The notes: generated by a model not told the origin, from the letters alone. 5,132 nucleotides of DNA from Deinococcus sp. (GCA_016199255.1 JACQHA010000137.1:1-5132), one strand, 5' to 3'. Positions 1 to 5,132 are shown, counted from the first letter of the stretch. Numbers and translations are program-made.

Positions 1-1864
1 GGGCCAGGGTCTGGGCCAGAACCTGGCCAGTACTGTCCTGGGCCCACACCACCGTCAGCGGCTCCTGGCCTAGCGCCAGGGGAGGGTTGATGAGCCCGTG
101 CCCGTAGAGCGGGTCGCGGCCCACGAGATCGAGATCCCAAGCGGTTCCAGCCAGGAGGCTCCTGGCCCGGGTGCGGGGGATGCCGGCTGAGAGCATGAGC
201 GCTAAGGTGGCAGCCACCTGGGGCACAGCCATGCTGGTGCCCTGGCGCAGCCCATAGCCCACTCCCTGGGCCGGCGACCAGTCGGTGCTCCAGATGCCGT
301 CAGGACTGCCGTTACCGTCCCGATCGGCGCTCAGGTCGCCGCCGAAGGCCATCACCTCGAGCTCGCTGCCCTGGCTGCTATAGGGCGCCAGGTAGGGTGT
401 CCCCACCGGGCCGCTCACGGCGCCTACTGCAATCGCCTCAGGATAGCGGGCAGGGTAGTTTACCGCCCCCCGGTCGTTGCCGGCGGCAGCAACCACCAAA
501 ATGCCCCGCTGCATAGCCTCGCTGCTGGCGGCAGCTATAGTCGGGGTGGGCTGGGGACTGCCCAGGGATAAGGTGATAATCGCTACCTGGTAGGGGTGAG
601 TTGGAGCAGGCAGCAGGCCGGCGGCGTAGCGGATGCCCTGCGCCACAGTGAGGTCGGTGCCCTGCCCTGCCTGGTCCAGTACCCGCACCGGCAGGATCAG
701 CGCCTCGGGCGCCAGGCCAGCAGCGCCGAGGCCGTTGCGGCGGGCAGCTATGATCCCCGCCACGTGAGTGCCGTGGCCATGCTGGTCAGCAGGGTCGGCG
801 TCCTGGTCGATGAAATCGTAGCCGGGGAGCACCTCGAGGTCCGGGTGGTCAGAGCGGACGCCTGAGTCCACCACCGCCACCACGACGCCAGCGCCCTGGC
901 TCCTGGCCCAGAGCTCTGGCGCCCCCAGCCGCTCGAGGTACCACTGTGCTAGAAGCGACTCGTCTGGGACAGCACGTTGCTCTAGCGGTGCCAGCTGAGC
1001 TGCGGTGGGTGGGAGAGAAAGACGATTGTTCACTTCCACTGCTGCCACCCCAGGCACCTGAGCGTAGTAGGCCAACCCAGCGGACAAATCAGCCTCTGGG
1101 GGAAGCTGGAGCCGCACCAGGCCAGCCCAGGGTGTGTCGAAAGTGCCTCCCCAGGGCAGCGGGAGCTGAGAGGTGGGCGCACCTGGCACTAGCTGCAGCA
1201 GCAGCTCAGAGCCGTGGGGGGCGCTCAGCTCGTCTGCCCAGAACCGCTCATTGGAGACGCTACTCTGGTATCGGGTAAAGAGAATATCTCTTGGGCCGGG
1301 AAGCACCACCTGTCCCTTGACCCCTCCGGCCTGGAGCAGAACTAGCCGGCTGGCGCTAGCGGCGCCACGGGTCATGACCTGCACCGGCAGGTGGCCGCGC
1401 AGCCCAGCAGGCAACGCTACCTGTAACTCAGCAGCGTTGCCAGCCACAGGGACTATGGCCACGTCGCCTACCAGTACGGTGTTTCCCTGGGGTACTGGGG
1501 CGAATCCCGTGCCCTGGATCACCAGGGTGTGGCCCTGGAGTAATAGAGCAGTGATCTCAGGCAGGACGGTGAACCACAGCTGGAAGGAAAAGCCCCTAAC
1601 GGTGACCGTCACTGGCTGGAGTCCTCCCGGAACCCAAGGGACCTGGGCGGTGGCGTAGTCAGGGCCAATGGCCAGTAATTGTGCCGGCTCCTGGCCAATA
1701 GAGAGCCCCAGGGCACCGCCGCTCAGGTTGGCGCCCACTACGGTCACGACACTGTCGGTCACCCCCTGACTGGGAATCATTCCCGTGACGCGCGGCACCG
1801 GGCTGGCCGGGCTGCAGCCGGCGCTGAGCGTGCCTAGCAGGGCTAACAGGTAGCCAGGCCGCAT
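1..1864 (-). CDS. S8 (subtilisin-family) serine protease lipoprotein, C-terminus cut by window edge
   Basis: Secreted, probably membrane-anchored endopeptidase; 621 codons are visible and the frame is still open at the left edge. Residues 1-17 form a lipoprotein signal with Arg2, a hydrophobic core and lipobox LSAGC (lipidated Cys17). Two IPT/TIG-like beta modules follow (about 24-100 and 102-177). Residues about 245-285 resemble an I9 propeptide/inhibitor (PGVAAVEVNN). The catalytic domain spans about 305-600: Asp333 in VVAVVDSGV, His364 in HGHGTHVAG, oxyanion Asn463 in AAAGND and Ser544 in GTSMAVP, so all key residues are present. An Asp/Asn/Gly-rich loop (DRDGNGSPDG, 514-523) looks like a calcium site. 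Residues beyond 600 begin a further domain that is not seen. The ATG lies one base after the stop of the upstream lipoprotein gene and has GGAG (1871-1874) six bases ahead, so the two genes are very likely co-translated. Family assignment is firm; substrate is unknown. Confidence 0.95.
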   Translation of the reverse strand, partial: MRPGYLLALLGTLSAGCSPASPVPRVTGMIPSQGVTDSVVTVVGANLSGGALGLSIGQEPAQLLAIGPDYATAQVPWVPGGLQPVTVTVRGFSFQLWFTVLPEITALLLQGHTLVIQGTGFAPVPQGNTVLVGDVAIVPVAGNAAELQVALPAGLRGHLPVQVMTRGAASASRLVLLQAGGVKGQVVLPGPRDILFTRYQSSVSNERFWADELSAPHGSELLLQLVPGAPTSQLPLPWGGTFDTPWAGLVRLQLPPEADLSAGLAYYAQVPGVAAVEVNNRLSLPPTAAQLAPLEQRAVPDESLLAQWYLERLGAPELWARSQGAGVVVAVVDSGVRSDHPDLEVLPGYDFIDQDADPADQHGHGTHVAGIIAARRNGLGAAGLAPEALILPVRVLDQAGQGTDLTVAQGIRYAAGLLPAPTHPYQVAIITLSLGSPQPTPTIAAASSEAMQRGILVVAAAGNDRGAVNYPARYPEAIAVGAVSGPVGTPYLAPYSSQGSELEVMAFGGDLSADRDGNGSPDGIWSTDWSPAQGVGYGLRQGTSMAVPQVAATLALMLSAGIPRTRARSLLAGTAWDLDLVGRDPLYGHGLINPPLALGQEPLTVVWAQDSTGQVLAQTLA

Positions 1865-1865
1865 G

Positions 1866-2981
1866 TCAGTCTCCAGTGCCCAGGGTGTAGCAAGGGGCGA
1901 ACGATAGCCCGTCGGCCACCCCCTGGACGAAGCTCACTGCCACACTGCGCCAGGCGTAGTTGCCAGGATGAGGCAAAGCTGGCGCTTCACTGCTGCCCAG
2001 CGCCACCTGGGTGAGGGCGGTGAGCACCAGCTTTCCCGTCCCGTCGTAGGGATTAGTGATCATCGGCGCGCCGCTACACTCAGCGCCGTCAAACACCTGG
2101 TAGACGTACCCCAGCGCGCTGGGGTGCCTGGCCCAGGCAAGGGTAGGGGTCAGCCCTACCTCCTCTGCGCCACTGGGTGGGCTCAGGTTCTGATGTGCCG
2201 CCAGCGGCGTGGCGCAGTCGCCATTACTGAATGCCGTCTCCTGTCCAGCTATGAAGCCGGTGACGGCGTAGCACGCCGGAACGCCTACCTGGAAGGTGCC
2301 AGAGGTTTCTTCAAACACTGTCTGCCCACTAGGCACGGCGCTGCCCACGGCGCTAAATGGCCCGGTAGGGTGCTCCGCCCGGTACACTCGGTAGGCTGCT
2401 GCGCCATTCAGGGCGGTCCATTGCACCTGGTAAAAAATGTCCCCTGTTCCCCCGCGTAGCGAGGTGGAGGGCGGGGCAGGAGAAGTAGGCGGTGTCACAC
2501 TGCTGGGCGGCGCCAGCGCCTGTGGGTCGGGGAGTGGGTATGGCTCTGGGCTCGACACCCGCTCCACCCCGGCTGGGAAACTAAAAGCGCTCACCAGCCG
2601 CAGCGCCACGCTGCTGGGGTTATGCACGCTAAGTGCCAGCGGCACCGATTGGGCCGTGTTGCCCACGCCATCAGTGGCTCTGGCCCACAGGTTGATGCTG
2701 ACACCGTGCGGGATGCGGGTGGTGTTGAGCGTGAAGGCGAAAGGGGGCAGCGCCAGGCTGGCCACCAGCGCCTGGTCATACAATAGCTCCACCGCCTGGA
2801 GGCCCACGTCGTCTACTGCCGACACTGTGACCGGCAGAACGCCGCTCACCGTGGTTTGATTGGCCAGGCCCAGGATTGCCACCCGGGGCGGTGTCTGGTC
2901 AGTTCCCTGGGGAAGCAGCCCGCACCCGGTAGCTAGCGCCAGCACCAGAACTGCTGGCGGCCAGGCAGTATGCCCTCCCAT
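1866..2981 (-). CDS. Lipoprotein with Ig-like and fibronectin type III-like modules, unknown function
   Basis: 371-residue exported protein of no recognised specific family. The signal peptide (1-19) ends in ALATGC, giving lipidated Cys20; its n-region has no Lys or Arg, which is atypical. Residues about 31-121 form a bacterial Ig-like module (PPRVAILG start, SAVDDVG and ATDGVGNTA motifs). A Pro/Ser-rich linker spans about 143-178. A fibronectin-like module follows (about 182-260; AAYRVYRAEHPTGPFS), then a second beta-rich module (about 266-371; NLSPPSGAEEVGLTPTLAW). Four Cys in the mature C-terminal half (237, 256, 302, 364) could make two disulfides. The start is fixed by a strong Shine-Dalgarno and by an in-frame TAA just upstream. 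It is the first gene of a leftward pair with the S8 protease. No catalytic motif is visible; a binding, adhesion or protease-partner role is inference from domains and context. Confidence 0.85.
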   Translation of the reverse strand: MGGHTAWPPAVLVLALATGCGLLPQGTDQTPPRVAILGLANQTTVSGVLPVTVSAVDDVGLQAVELLYDQALVASLALPPFAFTLNTTRIPHGVSINLWARATDGVGNTAQSVPLALSVHNPSSVALRLVSAFSFPAGVERVSSPEPYPLPDPQALAPPSSVTPPTSPAPPSTSLRGGTGDIFYQVQWTALNGAAAYRVYRAEHPTGPFSAVGSAVPSGQTVFEETSGTFQVGVPACYAVTGFIAGQETAFSNGDCATPLAAHQNLSPPSGAEEVGLTPTLAWARHPSALGYVYQVFDGAECSGAPMITNPYDGTGKLVLTALTQVALGSSEAPALPHPGNYAWRSVAVSFVQGVADGLSFAPCYTLGTGD

Positions 2982-2985
2982 AGTG

Positions 2986-2992
2986 CCTCCTT
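2986..2992 (-). promoter_or_regulatory. Shine-Dalgarno of the Ig-like lipoprotein gene
   Basis: On the minus strand the bases read AAGGAGG, a near-full anti-16S match, four bases before the ATG at 2981. The A's of this motif belong to an in-frame TAA stop, which excludes any longer N-terminus and so settles the start. Confidence 0.8.
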
Positions 2993-3002
2993 ACCCGGTC
3001 CA

Positions 3003-3029
3003 ATGATCGAAGGGGCAATTTTCTCACAA
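3003..3029 (-). promoter_or_regulatory. Possible weak promoter for the leftward lipoprotein-protease genes
   Basis: On the minus strand TTGTGA (3024-3029) could be a -35 and GATCAT (3003-3008) a poor -10, with a 15-base spacer. The match is weak and the spacer short; it is listed because a leftward promoter must lie somewhere in this gap and the segment is the least GC-rich part of it. Confidence 0.25.
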
Positions 3030-3031
3030 GG

Positions 3032-3058
3032 CCCGGCTGCCGTATTCCCGCCGCCGGG
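3032..3058. repeat. Inverted repeat in the divergent intergenic region
   Basis: CCCGGC (3032-3037) is matched by GCCGGG (3053-3058) across a 15-base spacer. It lies between the two divergent transcription units and could be an operator half-site pair. In DNA this GC-rich a 6-bp match may be chance. Confidence 0.3.
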
Positions 3059-3089
3059 ACTTGTTACCCTGTAGCAGGGCCGGAGGGTG

Positions 3090-3098
3090 TGTTATACT
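3090..3098 (+). promoter_or_regulatory. Extended -10 promoter for the bc-complex operon
   Basis: TGTTATACT is an extended -10 element (TGn directly before TATACT, a 5/6 match to TATAAT). No good -35 lies 16-18 bases upstream (TGTAGC at 3070-3075 is poor), which fits an extended -10 promoter or one needing an activator. Predicted transcription start is about 3104-3106, giving a leader of about 50 bases before the first ATG. Confidence 0.6.
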
Positions 3099-3114
3099 GC
3101 CCGGTCGGACAGCG

Positions 3115-3132
3115 AGCCGGGTCCTTCCGGCT
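3115..3132 (+). promoter_or_regulatory. GC-rich hairpin in the 5' leader
   Basis: AGCCGG (3115-3120) and CCGGCT (3127-3132) form a perfect 6-bp stem with the 6-base loop GTCCTT, about 10 bases after the predicted transcription start. No T-run follows, so it is not an intrinsic terminator. It could stabilise the mRNA 5' end or bind a regulator. Confidence 0.5.
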
Positions 3133-3135
3133 AGT

Positions 3136-3147
3136 CTCAGCGCTGAG
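3136..3147. repeat. Perfect 12-bp palindrome overlapping the leader ribosome binding site
   Basis: CTCAGCGCTGAG is its own reverse complement. Its last three bases are part of the Shine-Dalgarno run GAGGAGAGG (3145-3153). As DNA it could bind a dimeric regulator just downstream of the promoter. As RNA it could form only a 4-bp stem with a GCGC loop that touches the ribosome site. Confidence 0.45.
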
Positions 3148-3156
3148 GAGAGGCGA

Positions 3157-3228
3157 ATGAGCAAGGTGGCTCAGCTAACGCCCGTGCCAGGTGCAGGGCG
3201 GGAGGTGGTGATGGTGTGCCGAAGGTGA
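3157..3228 (+). CDS. Candidate 23-codon leader ORF overlapping the ferredoxin-Rieske start
   Basis: The ATG at 3157 opens a 23-codon frame ending at TGA 3226-3228; the peptide begins MSKVAQLTPVPGAGREVV and ends CRR. It is preceded by GAGGAGAGG (3145-3153), the strongest Shine-Dalgarno of the right-hand operon, at good spacing. Its stop lies 13 bases inside the next gene, whose own start is a GTG, an arrangement typical of translational coupling. The peptide has no hydrophobic segment, no attenuator-like run of one amino acid and no family I recognise. It may be a coupling leader without a function of its own, or a very small subunit. Translation is supported by the start signals only. Confidence 0.45.
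   Translation: MSKVAQLTPVPGAGREVVMVCRR
3201..3205 (+). promoter_or_regulatory. Shine-Dalgarno for the GTG start of the ferredoxin-Rieske gene
   Basis: GGAGG lies ten bases before the GTG at 3216. It sits inside the candidate leader ORF. There is no in-frame ATG, GTG or TTG between this start and the upstream in-frame stop at 3144-3146, so this site fixes the N-terminus. Confidence 0.65.
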
Positions 3229-4055
3229 AGTTCGTCCCCCAGAACTTGGAGCTGGAGGTGCCGCCAGGTGCCAACTTGCGCCAGGTGCTGCTTCGGAACA
3301 AGCAGCCGGTGTATAGCCGCATCACCCAGTTCACCAACTGCCGGGGCCATGGGCTGTGCGGCACCTGCTGGGTGGAGGTGGACCCCACGAGCCAGCTTTC
3401 CCAGCGCACCTTCCGGGAGAAGCTGAAGCTCTCTGGCCGAGGCGATTCGGTGCGCTTATCGTGCCAGACCCGGGTGCTGGGGGACTGCACGGTGCAGGCC
3501 ACGGCGGGCAGTCTCGACCTGGCGAGCGACCCCACTGGGGCGAAGAGCCGGCGGGAGCTGTTTGGCCTGGCCTGGAGCGCCGGCACGTCACTGTTTTTAG
3601 CGCAGTTCGGCGTGGTGAGTGTGTGGTTCATGTGGCCGCGGTTCAAAGCCGGGGAGTTTGGCGGCAAGTTTGACCTGGGCCCATTCGACCAGCTGGAAGT
3701 GGACCGCATGTACCCCGACTACCGGCAGACCGGGCGCTTCTGGCTGATCCGGCTGCCAGACCGCTTGCGCTCTGCTGATGAAAAAGAAACGCCCCAGGGG
3801 CTGCTGGCGCTCTATACCACTTGCACCCACCTAGGCTGTAAGCCTGAGTGGGTGGCGGTGAATAACCGCTTTGAGTGCCCCTGCCACGGGTCGAAGTTCC
3901 AGAAGGATGGGACCTACATCTCCGGGCCAGCGCCGCGCGGGCTGGACCGGTTCGAGGTGACACTCGACAGAGATGGTAACGTGATCGTCGACACTGGCCG
4001 CCTGGTCCGCGGGCAGCCCCATGGCGTGGACAACATTAAGCGCCAGGACACCTGA
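3216..4055 (+). CDS. Ferredoxin-Rieske fusion iron-sulfur subunit of a cytochrome bc complex
   Basis: 279-residue iron-sulfur protein with two [2Fe-2S] domains. Residues 1-98 form a plant/adrenodoxin-type ferredoxin domain: Cys42-x5-Cys48-x2-Cys51-x31-Cys83, with NCRGHGLCGTC and LSCQTRVLGD motifs. Residues 111-116 (SRRELF) are twin-arginine-like, followed by one membrane helix (about 117-140) ending in WPRF. The C-terminal Rieske domain has Cys203-Thr-His205-Leu-Gly-Cys208 and Cys221-Pro-Cys223-His224-Gly-Ser: ligands C203, H205, C221 and H224, disulfide C208-C223. The Rieske cluster should take an electron from quinol at the outer quinol site of cytochrome b and pass it to a cytochrome c. 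Typical Rieske subunits of bc complexes are about 150-200 residues and lack a ferredoxin domain. The start is GTG with GGAGG upstream. The stop TGA overlaps the Shine-Dalgarno of the cytochrome b gene, so this is an operon. Domain identities are firm; the role of the ferredoxin part is unknown. Confidence 0.95.
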   Translation: MPKVKFVPQNLELEVPPGANLRQVLLRNKQPVYSRITQFTNCRGHGLCGTCWVEVDPTSQLSQRTFREKLKLSGRGDSVRLSCQTRVLGDCTVQATAGSLDLASDPTGAKSRRELFGLAWSAGTSLFLAQFGVVSVWFMWPRFKAGEFGGKFDLGPFDQLEVDRMYPDYRQTGRFWLIRLPDRLRSADEKETPQGLLALYTTCTHLGCKPEWVAVNNRFECPCHGSKFQKDGTYISGPAPRGLDRFEVTLDRDGNVIVDTGRLVRGQPHGVDNIKRQDT

Positions 4056-4064
4056 GGAGCGCCT

Positions 4065-4856
4065 ATGGCACAGCAGACCACTAAAGTCACCTTGGCTGAC
4101 CGGATAATGCTCATGCTCACCGGCACCATTGACATGAAGGAGGCCCGGGCGCTGTTGCGGGACGAGCCGCCTACGGCCAAGCCCAACCCGCGGATTCGCA
4201 TCAGGGTAGATAGCTTCTGGTTCCACCTGCGCCCGGCGCAGATCACAGCCGGATCCTTGCGGCCTACCTACACCTTTGGGCTGGGGGGCCTAAGTGTCCT
4301 GTTCTTCATCATCGAGACCATCACCGGCCTGATCCTGATGATTCCCTATGCCCCCAGCACCGAGCAGGCCTACGAGAACATTCTGACCATTAACAGCCGG
4401 ATTCCCTTTGGGGAGCTGATGCGCGACATCCACCGCCTGGGAGCCCACGCCATGGTGCTGGTGGTGTTCTTGCACATGTCCCGGGTGTTTATCACCGGCT
4501 CCTATAAAGAGGGCCGCGGCGCCAACTGGCAGATTGGGGTGATCCTGCTACTGGTCACCACCTTCCTGAGCTTCTCTGGTTACCTGCTCCCTTGGGACCA
4601 GCTGGCGTTCTGGGCGATTACCATTGGCACCTCCTTAGGTGGGGCGCTGCCGGTGTTTGCCGACGAGGCGCTGCTGCTGCTGAGGGGGGCGCCGGACATT
4701 GGCCAGGCCGGGCTGCTGCGCTTTTACCTGCTGCACGTGTTCTTCCTGCCACTGCTGGCTATTATTTTCATCAGCGTTCACTACTACAAGGTGGTGCGCC
4801 AGCGCCTGACCCTGCCGGTGTATAACAGCGGATCGGTGTCGCGTGGTGACGATTAG
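4065..4856 (+). CDS. Cytochrome b6-like subunit of a quinol:cytochrome c oxidoreductase
   Basis: 263-residue di-haem membrane protein that oxidises quinol as the core of the complex with the adjacent Rieske and subunit IV proteins. A hydrophilic N-terminal extension (about 1-60) precedes four helices: A about 73-95, B about 125-145, C about 156-176, D about 219-245. Haem ligands are His123 and His137 on helix B and His224 and His239 on helix D. The 15-residue step on helix D, the GYLLPWDQ motif (172-179) and the end after helix D are b6f-type rather than mitochondrial bc1-type. There is no cysteine anywhere, so the Cys that carries the extra c-type haem in b6f (expected near the LGG at 73-75) is absent. 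GAGGAG (4054-4059), overlapping the preceding stop, sits five bases before the ATG. Menaquinol as substrate is inferred, not shown. Confidence 0.95.
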   Translation: MAQQTTKVTLADRIMLMLTGTIDMKEARALLRDEPPTAKPNPRIRIRVDSFWFHLRPAQITAGSLRPTYTFGLGGLSVLFFIIETITGLILMIPYAPSTEQAYENILTINSRIPFGELMRDIHRLGAHAMVLVVFLHMSRVFITGSYKEGRGANWQIGVILLLVTTFLSFSGYLLPWDQLAFWAITIGTSLGGALPVFADEALLLLRGAPDIGQAGLLRFYLLHVFFLPLLAIIFISVHYYKVVRQRLTLPVYNSGSVSRGDD

Positions 4857-4866
4857 GTGATGCCCA

Positions 4867-5132
4867 ATGACGCAACCAGCTAAAGCGGAACCTAAGGCGG
4901 CTCCGGTAGCCAAGAAGGCGGCTCCGGCGTACACTGAGCGCGAGAGGCGCGACCGGGTCAAAATCCCCTTCCTGCCCCAGATCTTCCTCACTGAGGCAGT
5001 GGTGGGCCTGGCGATTGTGGTAATCACCGTCGTGATCTGCACCTACTGGTACAACGCCCCCTTGGAGGAGCACGCCCGGCCCTTTATCACCCCGCAGCAC
5101 ACCAAGTCGCCCTGGTACTTCCTGTGGCTGCA
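4867..5132 (+). CDS. Subunit IV-like (cytochrome b C-terminal) protein, cut by window edge
   Basis: 88 codons are visible and the frame is open at the right edge. Residues 1-21 are a soluble Ala/Lys/Pro-rich tail, residues 22-36 are charged and amphipathic, and residues about 37-60 form a membrane helix. Residues 71-88 (RPFITPQHTKSPWYFLWL) match the region of subunit IV or the cytochrome b C-terminal half that carries the outer quinol-site PEWY motif, here in the form SPWY. The protein should supply the remaining helices and part of the outer quinol site to the b6-like subunit. AGGTGA (4855-4860) ahead of the ATG is a modest ribosome site; the ATG at 4860 is in another frame that stops within a few codons. 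In some bacteria this subunit is fused to a cytochrome c domain, which cannot be judged here. Confidence 0.88.
   Translation, partial: MTQPAKAEPKAAPVAKKAAPAYTERERRDRVKIPFLPQIFLTEAVVGLAIVVITVVICTYWYNAPLEEHARPFITPQHTKSPWYFLWL

Noticed and set aside
1173..1658. 161-codon plus-strand open frame opposite the protease gene
   Set aside because: The minus-strand frame here encodes the IPT/TIG-like and propeptide parts of a continuous S8 protease. The plus-strand product is low-complexity Ser/Thr/Pro/Arg sequence with no good start signals, a shadow frame.
1968..2859. Two plus-strand open frames (163 and 140 codons) opposite the Ig-like lipoprotein gene
   Set aside because: Antisense to a gene with a signal peptide, recognisable beta modules and a strong ribosome site; neither has a recognisable motif.
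3061..3066. TTGTTA as the -35 of the bc-operon promoter
   Set aside because: It is 26 bases from the TATACT -10, far beyond the usual 16-18, so the promoter is better read as an extended -10.
3100..3121. Alternative stem CCCGG (3100-3104) with CCGGG (3117-3121), mutually exclusive with the 3115-3132 hairpin, suggesting an attenuator
   Set aside because: The left arm lies at or before the predicted transcription start, so it would probably not be in the RNA, and there is no terminator-like T-run downstream.
3216..3228. Frameshift joining the 23-codon ORF to the ferredoxin-Rieske gene as one longer protein
   Set aside because: The GTG start gives a normal ferredoxin N-terminus (MPKVKF) with its own GGAGG, so no frameshift is needed and the overlap is explained by coupling.
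3137..3709. 190-codon open frame on the minus strand opposite the ferredoxin-Rieske gene
   Set aside because: It lies antisense to a gene with two intact FeS motifs, its translation is Ser/Pro/Arg-rich with no family features, and long antisense frames are expected in GC-rich coding DNA.
3831..4246. Minus-strand frames of 131 and 110 codons across the junction of the Rieske and cytochrome b genes
   Set aside because: Both overlap well-supported plus-strand genes and show no family features or ribosome sites.

Overview
The window is GC-rich bacterial DNA holding two divergent gene sets separated by about 175 bases of intergenic DNA. The taxon cannot be fixed from this window alone. The style of the Rieske and cytochrome b sequences (an RFKAGEFGG-type stretch after the Rieske membrane helix, a GYLLPWDQ motif in cytochrome b, a cytochrome b split into b6-like and subunit IV-like proteins) recalls Chloroflexota. 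Deinococcota or another deep-branching, high-GC, menaquinone-using lineage remains possible. This is recall of family style, not a search.

Left half, minus strand (1-2981): two genes read leftward with only one base between them. The first encodes a 371-residue lipoprotein with an Ig-like domain, a Pro/Ser-rich linker and fibronectin-like modules. The second encodes a lipoprotein-type S8 (subtilisin family) serine protease with two IPT/TIG-like modules, an I9-like propeptide and a complete Asp/His/Asn/Ser catalytic set. It runs off the left edge, so its C-terminus is not seen. Both products are probably anchored on the outer face of the cytoplasmic membrane and look like a surface protease with an adhesion or partner protein.

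Middle (2982-3156): a divergent regulatory region. Toward the right it has an extended -10 promoter (TGTTATACT), a perfect 6-bp GC-rich hairpin and a perfect 12-bp palindrome just ahead of a strong Shine-Dalgarno. That Shine-Dalgarno opens a 23-codon ORF that overlaps the start of the next gene.

Right half, plus strand (3157-5132): the start of an operon for a quinol-oxidising cytochrome bc (b6f-like) complex. Its first large gene fuses an N-terminal plant/adrenodoxin-type [2Fe-2S] ferredoxin domain, a single membrane helix preceded by a twin-arginine-like motif, and a C-terminal Rieske [2Fe-2S] domain. A b6-type cytochrome b (263 aa, all four haem histidines) follows, then the start of a subunit IV-like protein cut by the right edge. 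Together they would oxidise quinol and pass electrons through the Rieske centre to a cytochrome c that may lie beyond the window. The ferredoxin-Rieske fusion is the most unusual item: the predicted topology puts one FeS cluster on each side of the membrane in the same polypeptide.
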